From: Toxonevra muliebris
Taxonomy: Eukaryota > Arthropoda > Insecta > Diptera > Pallopteridae
Length of the DNA: 64,000 nt
NCBI GenBank assembly: GCA_963691655.1
Contig: OY829329.1
Location: 22,061,883-22,125,882, forward strand
Reading direction: 5' to 3'
In this document: one piece after another, positions 22,745-33,945 of the stretch
Layout: the number at the start of each line of letters is the position of its first letter
Position numbering within the stretch: position 1 is the first letter of the stretch
Notes under the pieces: model-generated
The model's database searches: none
The model's input: only the letters and a program-made list of their open reading frames with translations
What the model was told of the DNA's origin: nothing
Translations under genes and position numbers: made by a program

Positions 22745-24347
22745 TTTTTTTTTTTTTTTTGTTGGAACAGACAAAAGAAGTATTTAAGAATACAGCACTC
22801 AGACAAGTTTTATGTCCATTGTACTATATCCTGTGTTCCCTTTTGCTATTCTTTAAATCTACCAGATTTATTAACAAATCTTAGCAGATTCTGCGGTGTT
22901 AGAAAGCTTAGATATTCGTCTCCCAACACTCCAGTACCAAATATGCTTACTCTGATCTGGCAGAAAGCGGGGCAGACACTAAGAAAGTGGTCCGCCGTCG
23001 CTTCACATTCTTCCTCCAAACCACAGGAAGCACAGAAGGCACTAGCTCCTAGGCCAATAATATGCAAATGTTTGGCCCAAGTATAAAATGTATAAGTATA
23101 TAATGACCTGTATATAATCCCACCAGCTGCCTACAACTCTTTCTGTTAAGTGATAACAGAAAGTCTGTTAGACGCTTCGAGATAACAGGTAACATGGTCA
23201 AGTCGACCCACTCATTAATGGTGGTCTTGATGGCTGTAGACGACAAAGAGAGTACAGGTTCTGGGCCCAGGAAACCAGTTTCCGAACCCTTTCTGGCCAG
23301 AAGGTCAGCCGATTCATTTCCTGAAATTCCTGAGTGTCCAGGAACCCATATCAACAGCAGGCTATTGCGTTTTCCAACACAATTAAGCCTGGATTTGCAA
23401 TGCATAACCAGTTTAGACGTGGTTAGAGGATTAAGCAAGGATTTAAGCGTATCCTGACTGTCACTAAATACACAGATACTTCTTTCTCTCCAATCATTAT
23501 CAATTAGCAAAAATATCTGCTTGAAAAACAGAAGCATACAATCCAAGGGAAAAGTGAAGGTGCACTCCATCATTTTCAATAAAGACCCCAGAACCCGAAC
23601 CGAATTCTGTTCTGGAGCCGTCAGTGAAAATACGCTTACAATCAACTCTCGGCCCAGGTCCCGGCAAAAGCCAAGTTTGGGCCTCTGGAATTTGTATTGT
23701 GTAGCGCTGTTTTAAAACTGGAATTGTTGGCATTGTATCGGATGGCATTGACTGTTAGGTCCATATCAGTACCTTCAACAATGTCACCAATATCCCAGCA
23801 AGTGTCATACCAATACCCATTGCGTTTAAGCCTACAGATGGCCTTGACAGCCTCTCCTTTAGCAAAAATATCAAGGGGTGGTAAGTTGAGCAATGCATCC
23901 AAGGATGGGCCAGGTGTTGTAGGAAAAGCTCCCGTACAGCAAATGGCCACAGTCCTTTGAAGTCTGGCAAGAGCTGTCCTAACGCTGTCAACATTAAGTC
24001 TGCTTCACCACACTATGGATGCATAGGTGATGATGGGTCGAATCATAGCCTTATAAAGCAATAAGACTTTATAAGGTGATAAGCCCCATGTTTTGCCAAA
24101 AATAGCCTTACATTGGCAAAAAGCTGCCAATGCCTTGGATGCCTTTAGCTCAACATGAGAACGCCAAAGAAGTTTGGTATCTATAATGACTCCTAGATAT
24201 TTCACTTCTTGGGATAGCTGAATAGTGATTCCTCTGAGTACTGGTAAAACGAGACCATCAACTTTCCTTCTCCTGGTGAAAAGAATAACACCAGTTTTAA
24301 GAGGGTTAACCGATAGCCCGTTTAAGCAACCCCAAGAGTCAATGTTA
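22745..24347 (-). mobile_element. Jockey-type non-LTR retrotransposon, 3' half, degenerate
   Basis: Read on the minus strand, the order is: end of the reverse transcriptase palm/thumb (GLSVNP then KYLGVIID, about 24300-24185), the connection region (LLYKAMIRPIITYASIVW, TTPGPSLDALLNLPPLDI), RNase H (TDGS near 23620, SDSQ near 23460, WVPGHSG..GNESAD near 23348-23307), and a C-terminal Cys/His motif (CASCG...HFLSVCP near 23034-22960). It ends in a 3' UTR and a 16-nt poly(A), seen as T at 22745-22760. The endonuclease and the YADD part are missing. A TGA replaces the second Trp after SIVW and at least four frame changes occur, so it is a dead, 5'-truncated copy. Confidence 0.85.
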
Positions 24348-24485
24348 CTTACTTAACTGGCACTACAACCGATAATTGGGTCTTGGCCGCCTCAATTAAG
24401 CTTTGCCAGTGTTATGCGCGCGATAGTGCTGGATCCTAAGTAGACGAAATCCTTGAAGACTGTGCTTCTTCACAGTCGGGCAAAT
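24348..24485 (-). mobile_element. TAAG-tailed LINE 3' end, internally deleted
   Basis: On the minus strand the sequence encodes FVYLGSS and then, after a deletion, WQSLIEAAKT. It ends after a stop codon with AAGTTAAGTAAGTAA-like repeats. The same two motifs and the same tail occur about 400 bp apart in the fuller copy at 40897-41993. Its tail abuts the broken 5' edge of the LINE at 22745-24347, which suggests insertion into that LINE. The upstream limit is uncertain. Confidence 0.7.
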
Positions 24486-24985
24486 CTCGCCCATGTCAGT
24501 ATTTTTGAACTCCTTGAGTGTCAGGAATAAGAAGTTCAACCTTTGTATTCAATTAAACAATGGGCCAAAAAACCTAATTTCTGAGGCAACTGTTACCCAT
24601 AATTTTGGTATACAAGGGATCAATATGAAATTTTTTTTATTTTACCTTGTACATGTTTCATAGTTAAGAGAAAGTTGATTATCATGGAGGGAACGAAAAA
24701 AATTACTTAGAGAGCAACACTCCACCAACCCCAACCAAAGTCTTTGAGAAATATTTTTAAAATCAAAAAATGGTTGGGGTAACCGAAGGTCAAAATTACC
24801 TAGGTCCAACTTTTTTAAGAAAATACCCATTGAAAATCAAATATTTGGTTTTTCTGATAATTAGTAATCTCTTTAACTAATAGAAAACGTAATAAACAAT
24901 CTGCGGAGAAAATATTCTCCATTAAAAAATAGTCGGGATCTTTGAAGGTCAAAACCACCTTTGTGCAATCTTTTCATTGATAAAA
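24486..24985. other. AT-rich spacer, no gene seen
   Basis: No recognisable domain or element end. A short local repeat is visible: AAAAAATGGTTGGGGT..GAAGGTCAAAA near 24764 resembles AAAAAATAGTCGGGAT..GAAGGTCAAAA near 24924. Confidence 0.4.
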
Positions 24986-25575
24986 ATTGAGGCTATCTTT
25001 TGGACTGAGTTTACTCCTTCATTTTGGTTTGATTTTTGTTCTGAATTCGGTGGATTCTTTTGGTCTGATTTTTACTTTATTTTTGGTTTGAGTTTTGGTC
25101 TTAATTCCGGTTTCATTTCTAGTTTATATTTGGTCTGTTTTTTTGGTTTGATTTGGTTTCTTTTTGGTATAAATTTAAGTCTGAATTTGGCCTGACTTTT
25201 GTGTTTAATGTTTGTTTAGATTTTTGGTCGGAGTTTCAGTCTGAATATTGGCCTAAATTTCTATCTGGTTTCCGGCCCAAACTTGGCCTTCTTGTGGTTC
25301 GAGTTTGTTCTAAATTTTCATAGATTTTTATCTGATTTCCAGTCTAAATTTAATTTATATTTTGGTTTTATTTTGAACAGAGATTTAGTCTAAATATTGG
25401 TCTCTTGTTTTCGTCTGATTTTTGTATCAGGATTTTGTTTAGATTTTTGGTCTAAATTTCAGTCTGAATATTGGTCAAAATTTAGACTGGATATTGCTCT
25501 GAATTTGAGTCTGAATATTGATCTGAAATTCTGTCTATTTTCAGGTCTGAATTCGTCTGATTTTTTCAACCCGCT
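24986..25575 (+). repeat. GGTCTGAATTTT-family satellite array
   Basis: Degenerate TTTGGTCTGATTTT, GGTTTGAGTTTTGG and AGTCTGAATATTGG units on the plus strand. The two open frames here encode only F/G/L/S-rich repeats and are artefacts of the array. Confidence 0.8.
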
Positions 25576-27504
25576 CTAGTGGGGATACTAGACTAATATG
25601 GGTTAATTGATCAGTCAGGCCAATATGGATTAATCAATCGCTAGTGTAGTATCTACCTCAAGTAGGTCTAGACCAACTAAACAACATGACTTCATTCTTA
25701 TTTTCTTTCCGTTTATGTTTTTCACATGTCAAAATAATGGTCCACTTGCATCTATCGAGAGTGTACTGTGTATGTGTGTGTGTGAGAGAGGTTATGTCTC
25801 TGAGGCTTGTATCACAGCAACATCAACAATAAAAGCAACGAAACAACAACAAAAACTGACCAAGTTGAAAAATAAGTAGGAAGAAAGAAAATAGCAGCAT
25901 TTTTTTTCCTTATACTTATATAAATTTATTTTATATAAAAAATCATCATCGTCAAAGGATAAAAGAAGTTGATGAAGAGCGGCACACACACACACACATA
26001 AAGAAAGAAAACGAGCGGGCGAGCAACAGAGAGTGGAGAGAGGCGTAGAACTGTAAAACTTCTCAAAATATGTCACAACTCTTGCAGTAAAATTGTGACA
26101 TACTGATAGAGTGTAAAGCAGAGAGAGAAAGGTTACAGCGGCAGAGCAAGGAAGAAAGAGAGAACGAAGAGAGGAGAGTGGGAGAGGTAGTGTTAGTTAG
26201 TTTTGATGTGCTTTACACTATTACCAACTACATCACTGCCATTGCTCCCTTTGTGGTTTGTTGTCTTTGTTTGTGTCCGAGTTTAAATATATGTGTGTGT
26301 GTGTGTGTGCTTGTGCTAAATAATGACGTAAAGTAAAATAAAAGATAAAAGCAAATGGGAAAATGGGAAAAAAGAAAGAAAAAAAAAAATACCGAAAGAA
26401 TAAATAAATGTGAATGAAGCTTCACAGTGAATGTCCTGCATTTTATACTTACTCTTAGTGTATGTATGTATGTATGTAAGTAAGTATTTTGATGTCCTTT
26501 GAGAATATGTGAAAAGTTGAAACGTTCAAGAATTAAACTTAAAATAAATAAATAAAAAAAAATAAAAAAATAGCAAAAATAGAGAAATGAATTGCAAAAA
26601 AAAAAAAAAAAAAACACCAACAACAACAACAACCACATAGGAAAAACTTTAGCACTGAAGTTTTTGACGTTTGTGTTCTTCTTTGAAGTTGTCAATGTGT
26701 GAGAGAAGAGGAGCTTCAAGCTAGTAGTAAGCGCTCGTTCACTTAGAGTTGCCATGTCATTTGTTTCTTACTTTTTATTTTAAACAATTTAACAGTTATG
26801 TGTGTTTTTCAGAGGGAGTATGGCAACTCTAATGTTTACTATTACAAAGTTTTTTGTCGTATGTCCATTTTGTAGCTGTGCTGCTCTCTTACTTTTTCAT
26901 ATTTTTTTTAGCAGTTGCTGTTGTTGTAATTCATTGTGTATTGTTATTGTTGTTTTTGTAGTTTTTTGTTGTTGTTGTAGACCCACTTATCATCCCAAGT
27001 GACACTTTATAATTTCTTTTATTTTAGTGCTGTCACTATTTATTTCATTTTCCCATCACAACTTTTAAGTTTTCTACAACATATTTTTTTTTCATATATT
27101 TTTTGTTAGTAAATACACATACACACACACTAGTGTTTGCCGCTAGTGTGTTGACCAGTGTAAATTTAATGGTACTTTAGCTCTTGACGTGAAGTTTTTG
27201 AGGTGACGTATTTGTTAAATTTACTTTTCGCTTTGGATTTTTACGTGGGCAGATTATGGAAAACTGACGTCTGTTACAATTTTGTGTTGTTGCTTTGCAT
27301 TTTCCATCCCCTCAAGTCCCTGCTACCCGAGCAGGAGCACGAGTGTCTTTGCCTTTCTATTAAAAACTTTTGAATATCATTCACGTACCAAGCGATGCTG
27401 CTGTTATGTCTACTCGGTTTCTTCTTTAATTCCTCAAGCTCTTGAACTAGTGGAACCAGAGCTTGCAGAACATAAAGCAGGTTTAGGTTCCTACGTTACT
27501 TTAA
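25576..27504. other. Spacer rich in microsatellites, no gene seen
   Basis: It holds CA (25983-25998), TG (26292-26309), TATG (about 26459-26478), A19 (26596-26614) and CAA/GTT tracts, plus GA-rich blocks at 26105-26195. The 175-codon minus-strand frame at 26228-26755 is phenylalanine-rich because it reads through A-rich DNA. It is not credible as a protein. Confidence 0.5.
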
Positions 27505-27634
27505 CCAATATATGACTAATGTCCTATATGTAGTATCCTTAAGACATGTTTAATTTTGATTAATTGAAAATATATTCAATCAAAATTAAACATTTTTGAA
27601 GTGTTCAACATATAGGACATTGGGCATATATGGG
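27505..27634. mobile_element. Foldback MITE flanked by TTAA, about 130 bp
   Basis: TTAA occurs at 27501-27504 and 27635-27638. The two halves are near-complementary over almost the whole length: AATGTCCTATATGT pairs with ACATATAGGACATT, and GTTTAATTTTGATT with AATCAAAATTAAAC, leaving only a short centre. TTAA flanks point to a piggyBac-type non-autonomous element. It has no coding capacity. Confidence 0.75.
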
Positions 27635-27954
27635 TTAAAATGTGTTTTACTTTCAAAACGACGATCATAATGGCTGAGAGATAAGGGCCTCCAGAACAAC
27701 TTTGTACCAAAACAAACTAAACATAGCCACAAACTAAACATTTACACTATCTATTTCTAAACAAAGCTATGCTCTCTGAAAAGAGAGAGAGAGAGTGGTA
27801 GAGAGCATACAAGTAATTCAACATTCGCACCTCAGAAGCAAAATTTCTTTTAAAAATCCGCATCACCCCGTCCTTTCGTCCCGATAAATATCTCAACCAC
27901 ATGCTCTTAGTTCTGCTTTTATACAACACTGATTTAATGTTAAAGATACGAGAC
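27635..27954. other. Spacer, no gene seen
   Basis: AT-rich sequence with a short GA run near 27782-27796. Nothing else is recognisable. Confidence 0.4.
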
Positions 27955-28263
27955 GACATCAATAGTCTAGTGGGTAGTGCCCTAGACTTTCTTCCGGGAG
28001 GTTCGGGTTCGATTTCCGTCTTCGCCTGGTGGTTAATTCTCATATCTTTCTTATATTCACTATCGATATGGAGTGAATGAGAATTATAAGGTAGTGAAGA
28101 AATGCACACCTTGTTTGGTAATGTCAAAACCACCAAGCCGATAAAAAATTGCCACACCGCCGTTCGGAATCGGCATTAAACTGTAAGTCCAACTAAGTGG
28201 TATCACAATGGCCGTTCAGGCCTAAGTGTGTCGCTCGACAGCCACTCCAACCCTACCTAACTT
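27955..28263 (+). mobile_element. tRNA-derived SINE, best copy
   Basis: The head carries an A box TAGTCTAGTGG (27963-27973) and a B box GTTCGATTT (28007-28015, one mismatch), spaced as in tRNA genes. A 150-bp body follows (GGTGGTTAATTCTC to CGGCATTAAACTGTAAGT). The tail runs GGTATCACAATGG...CTAAGTGTGTC...CCAACCCTACCTAACTT. A second copy lies at 51571-51791 (minus), a head-only copy at 46203-46330, and a tail-only copy at 20509-20579. The tail resembles LINE 3' ends in this window (38083, 57211), so it was probably mobilised by such a LINE. Confidence 0.8.
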
Positions 28264-28609
28264 ATTTTGCCTAGAGAACTTACCCTTTGCCTTGTTGATA
28301 CTAGTTTAGAACCTCCTCTCTTCCAACCACTGCTGTGCTGAGATATGTAAATCTTTTCAATGCTCGTGCCATCAATCTTGAAGAAGCAAACAGCGGTAAA
28401 TGGTCGGATGGATACCTCCGACTTGGTATTTAGGTCGGTGAGTTTGGATTACATTTCATGCTGCTTAGTAAGAGTCGGCATATGATTCTGTTTGTCAAGG
28501 CCTGTGGTCAAGGCCTTCGAAGGGATCGTTGAAGTTCCTTTAAATGCCCAGTTTGGTCTGGTCTAGAATTACATTATCGTGGATAGCGGCAGCCTTGACG
28601 CACTCTTGC
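28264..28609. other. Spacer, possibly 3' UTR of the adjacent minus-strand LINE
   Basis: No domain is visible. The LINE C-terminus ends just above 28610 on the minus strand, so part of this stretch may be its 3' UTR. Confidence 0.35.
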
Positions 28610-29790
28610 CTTGGGGCTGAACACTGACGTGGATGCTGTCAACAGCGATCGAGTCCCCTTCGACGACTCTTGGCAAAATGTTTATTTTGTCTATGCACGG
28701 TTTATTCGGATGCAACCCCGTCATTCACAAATGAAAAGTATTACAGTTTCGTCATCTTCAAGTCATGTATCCCTGATGCCTACTTTACTCAGAAAATCGT
28801 TGAGTGTAACGCAAACCTGTGACGAGATTTACAATGAGTCTCAAGTCACACCTTCGCAGATTTAACAGATACTTAGATTTATCCTCCCTAGGGGATTCAA
28901 TAAACAACCTCGACTGTCGGATGTAAACTAGTCTCCGCCAATAATCGTTGTATAATTGATGAAGCCTTAACTCCATTTCATGTTTAATGAAAGAGAAGCT
29001 GCAACCAATGGCGGGCTGCGGGCCAGTAAAAATCATTACTGACCCTTCTTTAGTCAGCATGCCTGCCGTCTAATAGGCTGCGATACCTGCGTGGCCAGGC
29101 ACACATTACCAACGTTACTGAATTACTACTCGCAAGTCTGTTCAGTTTCGCAAATTGATTTGTCCACAATTTAAAAGCTGGCAATAGCCGATTGGCTATC
29201 CGAGCATATGAAAATAGTACCATCCCTCCATTTCTTATTCAATAATAGCTGTGCGGTGATTGCAATCGTATACACCTTAGCTTGAAACACCAAGGTCTGG
29301 CTATCGAATGCAATTGATTCTTCCACTCAATTAGTTCCAGACTAAGCACTAGCTTAGTTGTCTATTTAGGGTCTATCAGTGCAGAAGACGTAGAAGGGTC
29401 CATCAGAGTGGAAACCAACCCATTTCTCACCATCTCATTTATCCTGATCGGGGAATCTGCAACACACACACACACCCTCTCCAATCAATGTAAAGTGATT
29501 TACTAAGTTCCGCACTCAACCAAGCCTGCATCCTTCACCGAAAAATATTTTCCTTCCAAGCAGAGATCCTCGGGCTTCATTTTCGATTAATAGAAGCAGT
29601 GGTGGCAGGTATAGTATTACTTCAATGGCGGCAGTCGACATTCCTCTCATCGCCTCTGTGGTGCCAACACATGCGTAATGCTGTAGGATTTCCAGGAGAC
29701 GTTTCGACGAGCTTTTTTTTAACGACCAGGAAAGCATAAAAATCTCAATCAGCCACCTCTCATACATATGGATATTCCTCCCGGAACCAC
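28610..29790 (-). mobile_element. Jockey/I-type LINE: connection, RNase H and C-terminus, degenerate
   Basis: In minus-strand order: a connection segment near 29700-29580 (TEAMRGMSTAAIEVILYLPP), RNase H traces near 29310-29050 (VFQAKVY, ICSDSQSAIA, VPGHAGI), the post-RNase-H linker at 29045-28800 (GPQPAIG, LLNLRRCDLRLIVNLVTGLR), and a C-terminal acidic/Cys region near 28760-28700 (EDDETV..FICE). Stops and frame changes interrupt it throughout. It is a remnant distinct from the R1-like element just upstream. Confidence 0.75.
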
Positions 29791-29849
29791 CGTTGGGTAT
29801 TACTTCGGAGGGACGTAGTGAGCGTTAGTGCTCAATCATCAGTAATGGC

Positions 29850-31100
29850 TCTGACCTTTTCAGTTCGGCTGTATCGCGGGCTGGCGATTTCTGCTGCCAT
29901 TTGTTCGGCATCTTCACTTTTAGCGTTTGCTAGGCGATCGGCTTTGCGAGCGTGTTCTGAGTTATAGAGCGTAGTCATTATATTCGTCGCAACCATACAT
30001 GCTGCATTCTACTTTTCAACGCTGTTATGCATGTGTGGTATCAGGTTGGTTTCTGTAGGAGGTTCACCAAAGGCCATTCCTAAGTTTTCCTTGTCTCTGT
30101 TAAAGCGCGAGGAGTGAAATAGTTCATGCTTTGCGATCTCCAGTTCGTTCGGGCAATTTAGGCAGAACGGATCTTCCTCTCTGATGTTGAATCTGTCTGT
30201 ACAGAAACTGTTTGAAATATCCATGTCCACTGAGCAGTTGTGTTAAGTGGTAGTTTAACTTGCCGTGTTTGCGAAGCCCACACTTTGATGTTCGGGATAA
30301 GGTCCCGCGGCCTTTTTCGGACCGCTCCCGCTGCCCCTCCATAATGGCCTCAGATTTGCAATGACGACATTGTTCGGCATGTGTTGGCTATCCTTAAAAC
30401 GTTGAGTCTGTGCGTTGCGCGTACATGCCCTCTTCACGTCTGTCCAAATAAGTGCTGCATATAGGAACACTTACGTGGGTCACCGGCATTCGGTATGATG
30501 CATGTTAGCGCCCAGTTCACCCGAGTCTGCTTTTCACCAGCATATGGCAGATGTTCATTGAATGTCATACTGGAATTGATGAGCACTTCCAAGATTTTTG
30601 TTACGTATTTTAAATGCAAATGCGATGTGATTCGATATTCACCTACTGTGATGTCCAGCTCTTCACGATGTAATCTGCTGCTCAAAAGCACAACTTCAGT
30701 TTTCTTCTGTGTCAGCTCGAGTCTCGCGTTATTCAGCCATTTTCTCATACTTGCAATGGCATTGTTGCATTTAGCCTGAAGTGAATCCTGATGTTTAGCC
30801 AGTGCGACCATCGCTCCGGTAGTAAAACGCGTTGCTCTAAAGCAAAACTGTCGTGCTGAGAGCCCTCCCGGTTTCTCAAGCGACTTCCAGAGCCTGTAAT
30901 TTATAATTTATTCCAGGATTTTTTCAGTCGTATGCAGCATGCAAAGATGGCGGTACAATGAGGATTGATCTGGTAATGTCCCCGGTTTCAGCAAAAAGCA
31001 ACTTTCGCTGTTATTTCCAAGGGTCTGGGAAAACGCCTTCCTTCACATACGCATTAAAAATCTATGCGAAAATCTCCGGTTTCGCTTTGATTGCGACGCA
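29850..31100 (-). mobile_element. R1-like LINE remnant with internal deletion
   Basis: The minus strand encodes reverse transcriptase fingers near 31020-30840 (LLKPGTLPDQSS, YRHLCMLHTTEKILE, SARQFCFR). It then jumps to the thumb side (VALAKHQDSLQ, RKWLNNARLELTQKKTEVVLLS, LKYVTKILEVLI) at about 30810-30570. The catalytic YADD segment normally lying between is absent. A C-terminal domain follows near 30300-30120 (NYHLTQLLSGHGYFKQFLY, then FCLNCP...HELFHSSRF) after a frameshift. The order and motifs are those of the R1 clade, by eye. Confidence 0.75.
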
Positions 31101-33945
31101 CTCACTCTCGCTCTAAACACTGGGTATGTTCTAATAATATGTAGAAATATTCAGTGACCGACAGTGACTTAAACCGCAAGTCCGCCCAGACATTCTACGG
31201 CATTGTCACATTCTTTTTACGACTTTCACCGCCCTGAAATCGCGGATACTAAGTGAACAAAAACTTGGGATCACGAATGACTCCCAAGCAAGTAGTAACT
31301 ATGAGTTCTAGAGCGTAGTCCACCGTACCTTCTTGTTATAAACAGCATCATATCTGTCTGCCCAAGGTAGACCGATAATACTTGTTGACAGCACCAGCTC
31401 TCCACATCAATTAGAGCGGATCTGGTCCGCACACATAATGATGCCAAATTTGAACAGCTGACGTAACCAACAGTAGGAAGGCCTAGACTAGTGAGTTTCA
31501 CGAGAAGTCTGGCCGACTTCCTGGCGTAAATCCTTTAGTAGATTGCACAGATCCTTTAGCGGATTTGCACAGTTTTGGTCTAGTTACCTGAAATGACTTT
31601 AATTTGCCTGCTTGTAAGCATAGCTAAGATTCACCACAGTTGGGCTGATTCCTTTACATTGAAGTGGGTTCGAAATCTTGTCAAAAAACGGGGTTGTCAA
31701 ACGAGTTTTTACTAACGTACCGCATTCAACGCCTGCCTGTCATAAGCCTCCGTAACTCCCTTATTAGCATAAAAAATACACGAAATTATACTTTAAGGAC
31801 ATTTTTCATAAATATGTACTGGTTGTTGATATCAAAAATGAATACAAATACCAAAACCGAAAGAAAGAAAAACAAACTAACTTGGAATATTATGAAGCAA
31901 ATAAACTCAACTGATGTTGGAAAAACAATCGCAAAACTTAAACCTTCAGTATCCACTTGTCAAAATCTCGGCGAGTGCATGCACATAGATACATTAATAT
32001 ATGCATAGTTATATCTGTGTGTGTATGTGTGTGTGTGTGTGTGTATTTTGTCATGTAGTAATGTGTGATGTGAAACTACAATTGACAGGCAAGCCAATAA
32101 AATTCAAATGTGGCTATTGTGATGCTGCTTGCTTCACGATTCTTTACTGCTCTTCCCTGCCTGCGTGCCTCCTTGCTATTACTTCAATATCTACCCCTTC
32201 GTCTTCTTCTCCATATTAACTACTTGCCAATGCACACTACTACTGTCGTGCGAATGTCAAACTGAAAAATCGCTTAGAAAGCAACAAACCCAAAACAACA
32301 ACAAAAATGCAAAAACATTTTGAGACAATATGGAAAATAAGAAACTACCGAAGAAGCAGAAGAAATATAGCAGCAGCAGCAGCCAATGCAGCCGCAATAG
32401 CAGCAGAAAATTCGATTCAAAAAAGGACGAAATGTGGGAACTAGTGAGACAAATATGCCATCAATATATCTCTCTAGCCAGTATATATATATATATATAT
32501 CAGTGCCAACACCATTTCCTCTCGCCGACTGCCTGACTGCCCTCACCGATTCACTCCCTCGCTTTACTCTTACTCTTCTCCGCACCAAACTGCTTGAAAT
32601 CTTCTAACTATGCTGGCAACATCTTCTCAGCAGTAGTAACCATCAACTTGTAATATGGTCACATATTTTGTTTGCTTGTCTCTGGTTGAATGAATGAGGA
32701 CAATACTCGTTGTTCGTTTCTATGTATGTGTATGCGTGTGTGTGTGTGTATATGTAAATCTTTGTATATGTGTATGTATGCAGAAATTCCCGCACATTCA
32801 TTTTGACTCGTTTTGTTTCTTGTCTCTCTAATTCGCATGCAAAACAATAGCAACAACAACGACAACAACGAAGAACATCAACAACGAAAGACGATGAGAG
32901 TGTCAAATGGCAAGAAAAAGGCATGAACTTATTGTGAAGGTACAAGAGAGAGCGACGTCGGAAGAGTCGGGAGAGTGGTTCAAGCAAGCAGAGCCCAGAG
33001 AGAAAGAGTGAACAGTTGTTTGACTAGTAAATAGTTGGAGGAGGCATGAACCCGTCTCTAACTCTCACTCTGGCTATAACTTTACATACTAGTGACTGGC
33101 TGACATGTCACTAGTTGTCACTTGATTTGACCAAAATGAAGAAATTGTGTTCGAAAAGAATTCAGCTTCAGATTCTTCTTCTACTTCGGCTTCTCATACT
33201 TTATCTTTGCATTCCTTTCTATTCTTCTAAAGGTTTTACTTTTATATGGATGGTCTTCATCTCCTTCCTCTTTTTCTTGGTTTGGTTTTGTTGCTTTCCA
33301 AAAGAATTTCAAGTTGTATGTTTTAATGGCGTATGTATTGACATCAACGACCAACGACTTCCTTCGACATTGACGTTGGCTGCTTTTGTTTCTGTTTCTT
33401 TTTTTTTCATTTTAGTTGAGTCGAGTTGAGTTGAGTTTTTGCTTTTACGGATTTTGTAATTTGAATTCGGAATGTGTCAATGTTTGGATTATGCATCTAG
33501 TTTTGTTGTTGTGTTGTCTTACAGTATTTTTTAGCAATAAGTATTTATCTATGTTGATATTTATGTATTGAATAATATTTCGTATGCTGTTTAGCCAGTC
33601 AAAATTTATTATATTAGATTCTTTTTGTTGTAGTTTTCGAATACATTTGGCATAGTATGGCACTTCAGAAAAGTTATATGTATGTATGTGGAAGGATAAA
33701 GGAAATATATATGGTCTTAACTGATAGGTAAGAGCTCCAAGTAAGAACACTTCAAGTCGATTTTCACACTTTTAGATAATAGATTCCAAAATAGATTCTC
33801 TGGAAAACTCATGGTAAGCAGAATCCCCGTCAAAAAATGATCTTTGATGGCTTACTGTAACGGATTTGGATTTGGAAGGGTTTGGAAGTGTCTAATTTTG
33901 CTCATTTCAAAAAGTGCAGTATACAGTATATATTAATCAGTATTC
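31101..33945. other. Spacer with microsatellites, no gene seen
   Basis: GT run at about 32025-32043, AGC/CAG cluster at about 32370-32403, (TA)n at 32482-32500, TG tracts at 32725-32750 and CAA/GAC tracts at 32850-32885. Minus-strand 31100-31500 may be further degenerate LINE sequence but shows no motif I can name. Open frames at 32274-32588 and 32643-32987 read through microsatellites. Confidence 0.45.

Noticed and set aside
23049..23645. Host RNase H-like gene
   Set aside because: The TDGS, SDSQ and GNESAD motifs lie in the order of a LINE polyprotein, between RT and C-terminal LINE domains, with frameshifts and a poly(A) tail.
26228..26755. 175-codon phenylalanine-rich minus-strand frame
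   Set aside because: It reads through poly(A), GT and AAAT tracts. The composition is that of the DNA and not of a protein.
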